Numbered from the stretch's first letter, positions 27,400 through 36,525 are shown. The stretch: DNA of 64,000 nt from Cytophaga aurantiaca DSM 3654 (GCF_000379725.1 NZ_KB903632.1:62001-126000), one strand, 5' to 3'. Made by a program: numbers and translations. Notes: generated by a model not told the origin, from the sequence alone.

Positions 27400-27570
27400 T
27401 CGCTAGTTTCTAGGTGCTAGTTACTAGACAATAGAAGATAGTTACTAGGCACTAGTTTCCAGTTTCTAGACAATAAAATATTAGTTCTAAATACACTTTT
27501 AAAATAACAAAGTCAGTTACTAGTTAAGTAGAAAAAAATCTAGCAACTAGTAACTGGCAACTAGTAACTA
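27395..27570. repeat. CTAG-family inverted-repeat spacer (copy A2)
   Basis: It fills the serA-serC gap and overlaps the TAG stop of the first gene. The left part has two arms (CTAGTTTCTAGGTGCTAG, then GTTACTAGGCACTAG); the right part has CTAGCAACTAG and TAACTGGCAACTAGTAACTA, ending six bases before the serC ATG. It shares an 18-mer and a 17-mer with A1. Confidence 0.8.
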
Positions 27571-27575
27571 ACAAA

Positions 27576-28661
27576 ATGAACAATAAAATCTACTTTACCC
27601 CCGGCCCGTCTGAATTATACCCAACCGTTCGTCAGCATATGATCACGGCGTTGGATGAAAAGATTGGTGTTATCTCTCACCGCAGTAAGAAGTTTGAAGA
27701 AGTGTACAAAACAGCTTCAGACAATCTTAAAACATTATTAGAACTTCCTTCAAACTATGAAGTGTTGTTTCTTGCTTCTGCTACAGAGATCTGGGAACGT
27801 ATCATTCAGAACTGTGTAGAGAAAAAAAGTTTTCATTGTGTAAATGGTTCTTTCTCAAAACGGTTTTATGAATTTGCCGGTGAGCTTGGTCGTGAGGCAT
27901 ACAAAGAAGAAGCTGCTTTTGGAAAAGGCTTCTACCCTGCCAACATCACTGTTCCTGCAGATGCAGAGATCATTTGCTTAACGCACAATGAAACCAGTTC
28001 AGGGGTTTCTATGCCTGTTGAAGACATCAATCAGTTCAGAGAAAAAAATAAAGAAGCATTGATCTTTGTTGATGCAGTATCTTCTCTTCCTTATCCAAAA
28101 TTTGACTGGACTAAAATAGACTCTGCATTTTTCTCTGTGCAGAAATGTTTTGGTTTGCCTGCAGGCTTAGGTGTTTGGATCTTGAACGACCGAGTGATTG
28201 CAAAATCAAAAGCTTTGTTAGCGAAAGGACAATCTATCGGAACATACCATACGATTCCTTCAATGTTGGAGAAAGCGAAGGTAAATCAAACACCTGAAAC
28301 ACCAAACGCGATCAATATTTTCCTATTAGGAAAAGTTACGACAGATATGTTGCAGATCAGTGCAGATGGAATACGCAAACAAACAGAAGAAAAAGCAGCA
28401 TTGATCAATAAATACATTGAATCAAGCAAGGTCTTTAGCTTTGGTGTTGAAGATGCGAGATTGCGTTCTATGACAACGATCGTTGCAAATACTACAATAC
28501 TACCCGGCGATATCAATAAGGCATTAGAACCTTTTGACATGGCTGTTGGTGCAGGATATGGTTCTAAAAAAGAAACGCAAATACGGATTGCCAACTTCCC
28601 TGCACACTCTTTAGAGCAGGTTCAAAAGCTTGTTAAAACATTACAGGAAAAAATCGGTTAA
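27576..28661 (+). CDS. serC: Phosphoserine aminotransferase
   Basis: 361 residues, class V PLP aminotransferase. It converts 3-phosphohydroxypyruvate and glutamate to phosphoserine and 2-oxoglutarate. It starts IYFTPGPSELYP, has the phosphate-contacting NGSFSKRF, the cofactor Asp in IFVDAVSSLPYP, and the Schiff-base Lys in SVQKCFGLPAGLGVW near residue 190. Placement after the SerB-SerA fusion completes serine biosynthesis in two genes. The MaoC-like gene starts two bases after the stop. Confidence 0.9.
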   Translation: MNNKIYFTPGPSELYPTVRQHMITALDEKIGVISHRSKKFEEVYKTASDNLKTLLELPSNYEVLFLASATEIWERIIQNCVEKKSFHCVNGSFSKRFYEFAGELGREAYKEEAAFGKGFYPANITVPADAEIICLTHNETSSGVSMPVEDINQFREKNKEALIFVDAVSSLPYPKFDWTKIDSAFFSVQKCFGLPAGLGVWILNDRVIAKSKALLAKGQSIGTYHTIPSMLEKAKVNQTPETPNAINIFLLGKVTTDMLQISADGIRKQTEEKAALINKYIESSKVFSFGVEDARLRSMTTIVANTTILPGDINKALEPFDMAVGAGYGSKKETQIRIANFPAHSLEQVQKLVKTLQEKIG

Positions 28662-28663
28662 TT

Positions 28664-29068
28664 ATGCTACAGGTTGGTGATACATATTCAGAAAAATTCT
28701 CTTATACACAAGAGCAGGTACAAGCATTTGCAGAACTTTCGGGTGATAAGAACCCGCTGCATTTAGATGCAGAATATGCGGCTACTACAATGTTCAAAAA
28801 ACCGATCATTCACGGGATTTTAGGTGCAAGCATTATGTCAAAAATTCTTGGCATGCACTTTCCAGGAGAAGGAACTGTTTATTTAAGACAGGAAATAGAT
28901 TTTAAGCGCCCCATGTACGTTGAGGTACAGTATGAGGCTCAACTTAAAGTTATTGAGATCAACAGCGACAAACACACTGCTGTTGTTGAAACAAAAATAG
29001 TAGATAAAGAAACAGGTAAAGTAAATGTATTGGGTAATGCCCATGTCATGCACAAAGATAAAATATGA
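28664..29068 (+). CDS. MaoC-like (R)-specific enoyl-CoA hydratase
   Basis: 134 residues, single hot-dog domain. The hydratase 2 motif is present: FAELSGDKNPLHLDAEYA with the catalytic Asp and His near residues 28-33, then FKKPIIHGILGASIMSKIL. Members hydrate trans-2-enoyl-CoA to (R)-3-hydroxyacyl-CoA, or act in related acyl-thioester chemistry; the substrate is unknown. It starts 2 bases after serC and its stop overlaps the bestrophin start by 4 bases, so translation is probably coupled. Confidence 0.87.
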   Translation: MLQVGDTYSEKFSYTQEQVQAFAELSGDKNPLHLDAEYAATTMFKKPIIHGILGASIMSKILGMHFPGEGTVYLRQEIDFKRPMYVEVQYEAQLKVIEINSDKHTAVVETKIVDKETGKVNVLGNAHVMHKDKI

Positions 29069-29940
29069 AATTAGATAAGGAGTCGTTAAAGCTTGCACTT
29101 ATATTCAAGGGTGCTATCGTAAAAAGATTACTTGCAGGAATGCTGGTACTTACTTCGATCACATTTGTATTGGTATATCTTCACAACAACAATGCAGAAG
29201 AATATAAAAAACTGAACATGACAATCAGTGGAGCGTTACCTGGCTACATGGGGGCTGCATTAGGTTTATTACTTGTATTCAGAAACTCTACAGCTTATGA
29301 CAAATGGTGGGAAGCACGCAAAGAAGTAGGCGCACTTGTAAATACTGCCCGCAATTTAGCCATTACATTAAATGGGCTGCTTCCTTTCAATACTCCTGAA
29401 AGAAAAGACGTATCGCATTTATTGATCTGTTTTACATTTAGTCTAAAAGCACATTTAAGAGATCAAGTCGAAAAAACATCGCTTGATATTCTTTCTGAAG
29501 AAGATCGAGTATTAGTTGAAAATGCCAAACACAGACCGGTTGTAATTGCCAACATTATGACGAATAAAATTGAAAATGTTTGGAAACGCAAATTGATTAC
29601 AGATATTCAACAAAGCCTTCTTATTGAAAAAATACACGGCTTGGTAGATATTTTGGGGAAATGCGAACGCATTAAAAATACTCCGATCCCAATGGCGTAT
29701 ATGTATTTATTGAAATTTCTGATTAATTTATACGTAATTATTTTACCATTCAGTCTGGTTGATGAGATCGGTTGGTTATGTATCCCTTTGGTAATACTTT
29801 TATATTACATTTTAATGAGTATTGTAATTACTGCTGAAGAAATTGAAGAGCCATTCGGTTACGATTTGAATGACCTGGAAATGGATAAAATTGCATTAAA
29901 TATCAAAAACAATATTGAAGAAATTGTAACGCATGACTAA
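29065..29940 (+). CDS. Bestrophin-family anion channel protein
   Basis: 291 residues. The membrane segments fit the bestrophin/UPF0187 fold: an N-terminal LLAGMLVLTSITFVLVYLH helix, SGALPGYMGAALGLLLVFRN followed by STAYDKWWEARK, the family hallmark, and C-terminal helices around residues 205-255 (LLKFLINLYVIILPFSLVD, LVILLYYILMSIVIT) ending in EEIEEPFGYDLNDLEMD. Bacterial homologues form pentameric ion channels in the inner membrane. Overlaps the upstream gene by 4 bases and the downstream histidine kinase by 8 bases. Confidence 0.9.
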   Translation: MKLDKESLKLALIFKGAIVKRLLAGMLVLTSITFVLVYLHNNNAEEYKKLNMTISGALPGYMGAALGLLLVFRNSTAYDKWWEARKEVGALVNTARNLAITLNGLLPFNTPERKDVSHLLICFTFSLKAHLRDQVEKTSLDILSEEDRVLVENAKHRPVVIANIMTNKIENVWKRKLITDIQQSLLIEKIHGLVDILGKCERIKNTPIPMAYMYLLKFLINLYVIILPFSLVDEIGWLCIPLVILLYYILMSIVITAEEIEEPFGYDLNDLEMDKIALNIKNNIEEIVTHD

Positions 29941-32017
29941 ACCTCCTTCATATAGAGCTGCATTTTTTAAGTCGACGATAGTTATCCTTTTTGTTTTTTT
30001 AAATTTATTACTAACCTTAAATACCTTCGCCGGAAACACATGGGAGACAACAATCGCTCCCATGACCACAAACAATAGGCACGCCGGCGGAAAATACGTG
30101 CATACCTTCAACCCCAATAAGGCGATCTCTCCTGATAGTGCATTAAGGCTTGCTAAAAATTATTCCTTTAAGAAAAATGGAATTGATATATATTCAAGAG
30201 TAAGCACTATAAAACAGCCGGTATGGGTCTATTTTAAAACAGATAGTTTTATTTCATCTGAAACACATTTTTTAGTTATTGAAAATTGCAACTTCAATCT
30301 CATTACACTTTATGCATATCAAAATGACTCATTAAAACTCATTGAAAGAAAAGGTATGAGTCTGCCGTATCAAAAAGACAATTTATTCCCGGAACAAACT
30401 TCCTTTTGCATTCAGCCCAACACCATCTATTTTATTGAAGCATATGATTTATTCAATATTGTTTTACCCATCTTCATACGCACCAACACAGTTAATATAA
30501 AGAGTTCTGTTTTTAAAAATTATTTCAACGGATTTTATTGGGGTGTAATTTCAGTAATGGGTATCGTTGCGCTGTTCTTCTTTATTCGTTCTAAAGAACG
30601 AGCCTTTCTATATTATTCTCTTTTCTTATTCGGAACAATCGTTTTAAACCTGTGCCTTGAAGGATATCTCTTCGCTTATTTTTGGCCCGACCATCCTGAA
30701 ATAAATACACATAAAATTGCCATATATGCATTAAGTGCTATAACAACTCCGCTGTTTGTTTATCATTTCCTGGATATTAAATCCTATTACCCAGGAACGA
30801 AGTTTGTCTTCCTGATCCTTACAGGTGTTTTTTTACTGATCCCGATTATGAGCTTTATGGGTTGGTATGCGCAAGCTCTTTATTCTTTGCAGATGATAGC
30901 GTTCCTGCAAATCATTGTATACATCGTATACGGCATTTCAATATGGAAGAAAGGCAATCAGAATGCATTGTATTTCATACTTGCCTGGTCTCTGTATTTA
31001 TCTTCTATTGTATTTGCCGTTCTATCTTCTTTAAATATCATTCCGCGTACTACGTTTGTAAATAATTATGTACAGATCGGAACACTCATTCAGGGAGGTA
31101 TTTTTTCTTTTATTATGGCAGGAAAGTATCAGCAATACAAACTGACGCATATTCAGTCGCAGGAAAAAATTATTGATGTGTTAAAAGAACGTGAATTGTT
31201 ATTAACGAATCAAAATGACACACTTGAAACAACGGTATTCAATCGTACACAGGAATTAAATCGTACAAACAACGAGTTAAATACCCTGAATACAAAATTA
31301 AATGAATTGGTTTCTCAAAAAACATGGGAACTTCAAAAATCTCTTGAAGAAATCGTTAGCACAAACAATCAACTTCACCAATTCAATTACATTACTTCTC
31401 ATAATTTACGAGGGCCTGTATCAAGCTTAAAAGGCCTGATCGAATTATATTCTGAAGAAAAAGATGCTACAGAACGTGCTGTTTACATTGAAAAAATCAG
31501 ACATGTAATTAATCGAATGGATGAAATACTAATTGACCTGAATAAAATTTTATCTTATCGAAATAGCAATTCTATTAAAGAGCTTATTGATTTTGAAACA
31601 ATGATCTCAAATAATTTAAGGCAATTAGAAATCCAACGAATTCAGGTAAATCTATACATAGATCCAAGTCTTGAGATATACGGCATCAAATCTTTTTACG
31701 AAAGTATTTTTTACAACTTGTTAACCAATGCCCAAAAATATTCGAGCCCGGAACGAACATTAAAAATTACGATACAAATAATCCGCTTAGCAGAGCATCG
31801 ATTTACATTAACTGTGTCGGATAATGGTATCGGAATGGATGAATCTAAAACAGGAGATAAATTATTCGGCTTCTATAAACGCTTCCACACACACGTGGAA
31901 GGAAAAGGCCTGGGTTTATATATTACAAAAAATCAAATTGATATGCTAGGCGGTACGATTCGTGCCGAAAGCGAGTTAAATGTAGGCACGACATTTATTA
32001 TTGAACTACCGTGTTAA
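29933..32017 (+). CDS. 7TM-DISM sensor histidine kinase
   Basis: 694 residues. Signal or first TM at 10-33, periplasmic 7TMR-DISM extracellular beta domain (about 50-185), seven membrane helices (about 195-395), a coiled coil (about 405-475, rich in Asn/Thr/Leu), then the kinase core: H-box FNYITSHNLRGP with His near residue 490, N-box NLLTNAQKYS, G-boxes VSDNGIGMD and GKGLGLYITKNQI. There is no receiver domain and no response regulator next to it, so its partner is elsewhere. Its 8-base overlap with the bestrophin gene suggests coupled expression; whether it senses the channel's state is speculative. Confidence 0.92.
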   Translation: MTKPPSYRAAFFKSTIVILFVFLNLLLTLNTFAGNTWETTIAPMTTNNRHAGGKYVHTFNPNKAISPDSALRLAKNYSFKKNGIDIYSRVSTIKQPVWVYFKTDSFISSETHFLVIENCNFNLITLYAYQNDSLKLIERKGMSLPYQKDNLFPEQTSFCIQPNTIYFIEAYDLFNIVLPIFIRTNTVNIKSSVFKNYFNGFYWGVISVMGIVALFFFIRSKERAFLYYSLFLFGTIVLNLCLEGYLFAYFWPDHPEINTHKIAIYALSAITTPLFVYHFLDIKSYYPGTKFVFLILTGVFLLIPIMSFMGWYAQALYSLQMIAFLQIIVYIVYGISIWKKGNQNALYFILAWSLYLSSIVFAVLSSLNIIPRTTFVNNYVQIGTLIQGGIFSFIMAGKYQQYKLTHIQSQEKIIDVLKERELLLTNQNDTLETTVFNRTQELNRTNNELNTLNTKLNELVSQKTWELQKSLEEIVSTNNQLHQFNYITSHNLRGPVSSLKGLIELYSEEKDATERAVYIEKIRHVINRMDEILIDLNKILSYRNSNSIKELIDFETMISNNLRQLEIQRIQVNLYIDPSLEIYGIKSFYESIFYNLLTNAQKYSSPERTLKITIQIIRLAEHRFTLTVSDNGIGMDESKTGDKLFGFYKRFHTHVEGKGLGLYITKNQIDMLGGTIRAESELNVGTTFIIELPC

Positions 32018-32020
32018 TGT

Positions 32021-32084
32021 AATATGTTTTATGTTCTAAGTTTTAAGAAAAAAAGTAAATCTTAAAACTTAGAACATATTACTT
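32021..32084. repeat. TTTTAAGT-family hairpin (copy B2) between convergent genes
   Basis: ATGTTCTAAGTTTTAAGA (32031-32048) and TCTTAAAACTTAGAACAT (32060-32077) form a perfect 18-base stem with an 11-base A-rich loop. It occupies nearly the whole gap between the kinase stop and the stop of the minus-strand aminotransferase, so it may also terminate both. Confidence 0.82.
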
Positions 32085-32093
32085 ATAACTACT

Positions 32094-33398
32094 TCAGCTT
32101 TTCAAATATTCTCTGATCGCATCGCGGATGCTCGTGAATGTTTGCTGCAGCAATTCTTCATTCTCTTCCAGCAACGTTACTCTGAAGCCTTTTAAATCTG
32201 AGCAGAACGAAGAGATCGGCACTACACAAATCCCTTTAGATGCAAGTAAATAATATACAAAACGTTTATCCAGATCAACATTCGGCTCGCTAACCCACTT
32301 TTCTACCAAAACCTTGTTTGCTGCATTACTAATCGGCAACGTTTGTTTATCATTCAACACACCGTCTTTAAATACAATGGTATTATAAAAGGCACCATAT
32401 GTTTCGTTAAACATCAGCTCAGGAATCTGTCCAAGTATACCTGCAATGATTTTACTGCGCTTGCCGATCTTATTATTTAATTCTTCTCTGTATGGCAAGT
32501 AACGCGGATCAGACATGATCACCGGAATTGCTAATTGCGGAAGTGTTGTAGAACAAACTTCGATCATTTTTGCATTATCCAATGCTGAACAGAATTTATC
32601 AAAGTCCTGATCTTTGCCGCGATTGTAATATTCCATCCAGCCACAACGGGAACCCGGCCAAGGAAATTCTTTCGAAATCCCCTTCATGGCAATGCCCGGA
32701 ACATCTTCAATTACTTCTGCTAATGAATACGCACGGGCACCGTTGTACGTAATGTTCAAATAAATTTCATCACTCAATAAAAATAAATTAAACTCTCTCG
32801 CTATTTCAACGATGCGCTTTAACGTCTCTAATGGATAGACCATCCCTGTTGGGTTATCTGGATTGATGATCAGAATTCCAATGATGTTCGGATTGTATTT
32901 TACTTTATTATACAGATCATCCAGATCGGGATACCAATGATTATTGGGATCTAATTTGTATGTGATCGGATCCTGACTTGCGTGTGCAGCCTCTGCAGAA
33001 GAGTGTGTAGAGTATGCAGGTGATGGCCCGATAACACGAGAACTGCGGCTTATAAATTGATACACTTTTGCAATTGCATCTCCCAAGCCATTGAAGAATA
33101 AAATATCTTCCGCTGTTATTTGCGCTCCGGCTTTTTTATTATTTAACTCGGCTAAAAATTGACGCGTCTTCAGAATTCCTTTTGAAGGAGAATAACTGTA
33201 ACTCTTATTATCTAAGGTCAGATTAGAAATTGTTTCTCTGATCCATTGAGGAACGACATTATTTTTTTGAATCGGATCACCAATGTTTTCAAAAACAATT
33301 GATTGTCCGTTTTTATTTATCAGATCGGCCTTTTTAACAATCTCTCTGATTTCATAACTGAGCTCCTTCGCTCCATCACTTAATATCTTATTCCTCAT
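32094..33398 (-). CDS. Class I/II PLP-dependent aminotransferase
   Basis: 434 residues, fold type I. NPDNPTGMVYP near residue 185, SDEIYLNITYNG with the PLP Asp and Tyr near 210, and GISKEFPWPGSRCGW with the Schiff-base Lys near 240. The conserved Arg that binds the substrate carboxylate is expected in the C-terminal GFRVTLLEE region. The sequence resembles alanine/aspartate-type aminotransferases, but the exact substrate cannot be fixed. A methionine or branched-chain role is possible but unsupported. It stands alone, upstream of the divergent SAM riboswitch unit. Confidence 0.85.
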   Translation of the reverse strand: MRNKILSDGAKELSYEIREIVKKADLINKNGQSIVFENIGDPIQKNNVVPQWIRETISNLTLDNKSYSYSPSKGILKTRQFLAELNNKKAGAQITAEDILFFNGLGDAIAKVYQFISRSSRVIGPSPAYSTHSSAEAAHASQDPITYKLDPNNHWYPDLDDLYNKVKYNPNIIGILIINPDNPTGMVYPLETLKRIVEIAREFNLFLLSDEIYLNITYNGARAYSLAEVIEDVPGIAMKGISKEFPWPGSRCGWMEYYNRGKDQDFDKFCSALDNAKMIEVCSTTLPQLAIPVIMSDPRYLPYREELNNKIGKRSKIIAGILGQIPELMFNETYGAFYNTIVFKDGVLNDKQTLPISNAANKVLVEKWVSEPNVDLDKRFVYYLLASKGICVVPISSFCSDLKGFRVTLLEENEELLQQTFTSIRDAIREYLKS

Positions 33399-33615
33399 TC
33401 TAATTTGATTAAAATCCTGCTAATTTAAGAACACTTTACGGTATTGTCTGCAGTTTATCTTCGAAAGTGGAAAGAAAGTTTATTCTGCATTTTCAACCAT
33501 TGCAATTCATTCATTTTATAAAATACCTGTATACACGCATGAAGCAATTTCAATACAGATAAAAACAGAATAATATTCTGTATAATATAATATTTTTAAT
33601 TATTTAAGAATAATA

Positions 33616-33646
33616 TTTGCTATTATTCATTTTTATTTTACATTTG
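33616..33646 (+). promoter_or_regulatory. Bacteroidota-type promoter for the SAM riboswitch transcript
   Basis: TTTG at 33616-33619, 19-base spacer, then TACATTTG (TAnnTTTG) at 33639-33646. This matches the -33/-7 consensus of the primary sigma factor of this phylum, and puts the transcript start near 33653, just ahead of the aptamer. Confidence 0.75.
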
Positions 33647-33655
33647 TATCACCTA

Positions 33656-33777
33656 CCCGATTGAGGGTCGTGTATTATAAAGAATGAAGGGAGAGATTAG
33701 GCTCTGTGAACTTCTGGCAACCTGCCCACCAAAGCAAGGTGCCAATTCCTACCCATGTGGAACTATAAAAATTACGA
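33656..33777 (+). ncRNA. SAM-I (S-box) riboswitch aptamer
   Basis: The core matches the S-box consensus: AAAGAATGAAGGGA, hairpin GAG-ATTAG-GCTC, TGTGAACTTC, then TGGCAACC, P4 with CACC-AAAGCAA-GGTG, and CCAATTCCTACC. Arms GAAG/CTTC and CACC/GGTG pair as expected. The P1 closing helix is less certain (GTCGT at 33667 with ACGAC at 33773 is one possibility). S-boxes normally switch methionine or SAM genes off when SAM is high. No such gene follows here. Confidence 0.85.
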
Positions 33778-33892
33778 CTATGAAAACAAGATATTGTTGC
33801 TAAAGCCTGACTTCTCGAAGTTACCAGCTGACTTAACCTGCGGTTTAACGTCATGCCCAAAATCCATTTCTTACACTCAATCTATTACACGT

Positions 33893-34132
33893 ATGACAAC
33901 TACAATTCAATATAAAACGCTTTCAATAACAAAAAATGCCGTTTCTAATGAAACAACATTTTCAAAACCTGAATCTGTTTACACACCAAATCTGTTTGAT
34001 GAGCAATTGATAAATATTATCAAACCTTCCGCAAGCCTTGTGGAAATAGACCAAACGATATTTGAAAAAAACATTTTGAGTTCTTTAAAAACAAACAATC
34101 CATTACATAGCTATGTTTGGTTTTTAAATTAA
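33893..34132 (+). CDS. Small unknown protein downstream of the SAM riboswitch
   Basis: 79 residues from the ATG at 33893. The in-frame ATG at 33755 lies inside the aptamer and is rejected. The peptide is Thr/Ser/Asn-rich with no signal, membrane span or domain I know, and ends HSYVWFLN. A 7-codon frame (ATG 33780) and a 20-codon frame (ATG 33853) precede it in the leader. An arm pair TTGGCTTG (34155) and CAAGCCAA (34207), followed by TCTTTGTTTTCTT, may terminate the unit. Being the only gene under an intact SAM-I switch, it is either a methionine-linked small protein or what remains after loss of a metabolic gene. Confidence 0.5.
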   Translation: MTTTIQYKTLSITKNAVSNETTFSKPESVYTPNLFDEQLINIIKPSASLVEIDQTIFEKNILSSLKTNNPLHSYVWFLN

Positions 34133-34244
34133 TACAATCTTTCACTCAGTATTGGCTTGTTCAGTATTTGTATTCGCATCACTTGATGTTCATACAAAAC
34201 TCTGATCAAGCCAATCTTTGTTTTCTTCCAATAATTTTTATTTA

Positions 34245-34342
34245 ATTATGAATTATAAATGATAAATTATGAATGAAAAGCTTATTCCCTAAGCTATTCA
34301 GTTTTGGAAATTCATAATTTATAACCTATAACTCATAATTCA
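34245..34342. repeat. AT-rich inverted-repeat spacer (family C)
   Basis: The left arm ATTATGAATTATAAATG plus ATAAATTATGAATG (34245-34275) is complementary to the right arm TTCATAATTTATAACC plus TATAACTCATAATTCA (34310-34342). It ends five bases before the ATG at 34347. Confidence 0.72.
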
Positions 34343-34346
34343 ATCT

Positions 34347-34658
34347 ATGTCTGCTTCGCTTGATGACATGCCTGCTTATGAACATTTTCAGGATGAACTG
34401 GATCTTGAGCTTGCCCGCTATGCCAAAACACATGCATTATCGGATCTGTATGTTGAGAACGAATTTATTCAATACATCTGCTTTTCACTTTTTTTAACTA
34501 AACCCAGCGAGCTCACTTCCGAAATCCTGGAGCATTTTTTGTCGGAAAAACCTGAAAGCAGATCAGCTGTAGAAACCTTTATTTTATACATGAATGATAA
34601 CGATAAATCTTACCTAAAAAACATGTTTACCAATAATTTCAATTTCACCAGCAGATAA
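34347..34658 (+). CDS. Small unknown acidic protein
   Basis: 103 residues, no signal peptide. Largely helical and acidic (YEHFQDELDLELARYAK, KPSELTSEILEHFLSEKP). No family recognised. The start codon comes directly after the family C repeat. Upstream of a PAS kinase on the same strand, but the 118-base gap gives no strong operon evidence. Confidence 0.6.
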   Translation: MSASLDDMPAYEHFQDELDLELARYAKTHALSDLYVENEFIQYICFSLFLTKPSELTSEILEHFLSEKPESRSAVETFILYMNDNDKSYLKNMFTNNFNFTSR

Positions 34659-34776
34659 GCTATCTACTCAAGAAATCAATACATTGAAGCCGTATTCAAT
34701 TTATTTTTTTGTAGTATTGATATGAATTTATGCCGTATCCTTTTAACAAAACCGTTAAATAACCGAAGCACAGACA

Positions 34777-36252
34777 ATGGAATTAAATAATATCCAAATA
34801 GAATCTTCAGCTTCTGATAACCAAGACATCATTTTTATAATTAATGAAGATTATATTTTCTTAGAAGTAATCGCAATAAACGAAGACCTACTTTACAAAA
34901 AGAAAAGCGACATAATTGGCTTTTCTATCAATGCCGTTTTCGACGAAGATAAAAACAGAAATTTATTTTCCAATTTAATAAAAAACACATTAGTATCCGG
35001 AAAATCCATAACGATCAAGTATAACTTAACCGTTATGGCAGGAGTTGAATTATTTTTTGAAGCAATCTGCTACCCATTCCGGATCAATTTTGATGGCAAA
35101 CGTTCCGTAATGATTCATATTAAAAACATTACTGAAAAAATCGCTACAGAAAAAGCATTACAAAAAAGCGAGACAAATTTTCGAAGTATTTACGAAACAA
35201 CAAATGTAGGTATTGCTATCAAAGATGATCAAGGATACTACATCGCTGCAAATAAAGCGTTTGAAAATATTTTAGGTTATACAGAAGCAGAACTAAAAGG
35301 AATTCACTTTACACACTTTATTTCTCCGGAAGACCTGGAAGCAGAGCTTACTGTACATAAACAATTAATAACAAATCAAATCAATAAGTATAATCTTGAA
35401 AAGAAATTCATAACAAAATCAGGAGAAATAATCTGGGGCAATCTGAATGTTGCAGCAATCACAGATATCGGCAATAAAACAACCAGCTGCATAAGCGTAC
35501 TTGTTGATGTTACAGAAAGACGTACACACGAAGAAAAGCTTATGAGCTTAAATACAACAAAGGATAAGTTTTTCTCCATTATTTCTCATGACATACAAAA
35601 TCCTCTTATTGGTATTATTGGCTTAGGTGAAATATTAAAAGACCGGGTAGATACAATTGAAAGCTGGGAGCGTGATAAAATAATACGATGGATCATTGAA
35701 GGAAGTCAAACGGCAAGAAACCTTTTAATAAATCTATCCGAATGGTCGCGTTCTCAAAGTAATCAGATCGAATTGCACCCAACGCAATTAAATTTATTTG
35801 AACTAGTTGAAAACAACATCGCCATTGCAAAAAATCTTGCTGAATACAAACGCGTAACTATTGAAAATAAAATACCTGAATACTTTTCTGTTTGGATCGA
35901 CATCAACATTCTTAATACCATTATCCGTAATTTAATTACCAATGCAATTAAATTTTCTCATAGTGAATCTGTAGTTGAAATTACCATTGCGACTGAAGGA
36001 AATGAATGCATCGTTTCTGTGAGAGATTTTGGAATCGGAATGACTCCTGTACAATTGGAAAAATTATTCATTCCTACAAAAAAAGTAAGTACACTCGGAA
36101 CTTCTAATGAAAGAGGAACCGGATTAGGCCTTATTTTATGTAAAGAATTTATAGATAAATACAATGGTAAAATATGGGTTAAAAGCTCTCCCAATGAAGG
36201 GTCTACCATCAGTTTCACCATACCTATGCAACCGAACCCAGACCAGAAATAA
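34777..36252 (+). CDS. PAS-domain sensor histidine kinase (cytoplasmic)
   Basis: 491 residues with no membrane segment. Two PAS domains (about 10-125 and 128-255); the second has the typical YETTNVGIAIKDDQGYYIAA and YTEAELKGIHFTHFISPED. Kinase core: H-box FSIISHDIQNPLIGIIG with His near residue 271, N-box NLITNAIKFS, G1 VRDFGIGM, G2 GTGLGLILCKEF. No response regulator adjacent. The RHH/PIN pair follows 26 bases later but is probably an independent unit. Confidence 0.92.
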   Translation: MELNNIQIESSASDNQDIIFIINEDYIFLEVIAINEDLLYKKKSDIIGFSINAVFDEDKNRNLFSNLIKNTLVSGKSITIKYNLTVMAGVELFFEAICYPFRINFDGKRSVMIHIKNITEKIATEKALQKSETNFRSIYETTNVGIAIKDDQGYYIAANKAFENILGYTEAELKGIHFTHFISPEDLEAELTVHKQLITNQINKYNLEKKFITKSGEIIWGNLNVAAITDIGNKTTSCISVLVDVTERRTHEEKLMSLNTTKDKFFSIISHDIQNPLIGIIGLGEILKDRVDTIESWERDKIIRWIIEGSQTARNLLINLSEWSRSQSNQIELHPTQLNLFELVENNIAIAKNLAEYKRVTIENKIPEYFSVWIDINILNTIIRNLITNAIKFSHSESVVEITIATEGNECIVSVRDFGIGMTPVQLEKLFIPTKKVSTLGTSNERGTGLGLILCKEFIDKYNGKIWVKSSPNEGSTISFTIPMQPNPDQK

Positions 36253-36278
36253 CATTTTTATAACAGTACTATAACCGT

Positions 36279-36524
36279 ATGGACGTTAAACTAACTCTGA
36301 AACTTGACGAGGAAATAATTAAAAAAGCCAAATTATTCGCAGCAGATAACAATACAAGTCTGTCGCGAATGATTGAAAATTATTTATTGCAAATAACTTC
36401 TGAGTCTACAACTGAAACAAAAGTTACAACGCTCGTTAAAAGTCTTTCCGGAATTATTGATTCTGAACTTGTAGGAGATTATAAAAAACAAACTACAGAT
36501 CATTTAATTCAAAAGCTCTCTTAA
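36279..36524 (+). CDS. Ribbon-helix-helix antitoxin
   Basis: 81 residues. N-terminal RHH DNA-binding fold: KLTLKLDEEIIKKAKLFA as strand and first helix, then TSLSRMIENYLLQI as second helix. The C-terminal half is the toxin-binding tail. Resembles the DUF6364/VapB-like antitoxins. One base separates its stop from the PIN toxin start, the usual antitoxin-first arrangement; autoregulation of the pair is expected. Confidence 0.85.
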   Translation: MDVKLTLKLDEEIIKKAKLFAADNNTSLSRMIENYLLQITSESTTETKVTTLVKSLSGIIDSELVGDYKKQTTDHLIQKLS

Positions 36525-36525
36525 T

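Noticed and set aside
33755-33892. Longer N-terminus for the 33893 gene
   Set aside because: This start codon is inside the SAM-I aptamer and the added residues have no family sense.
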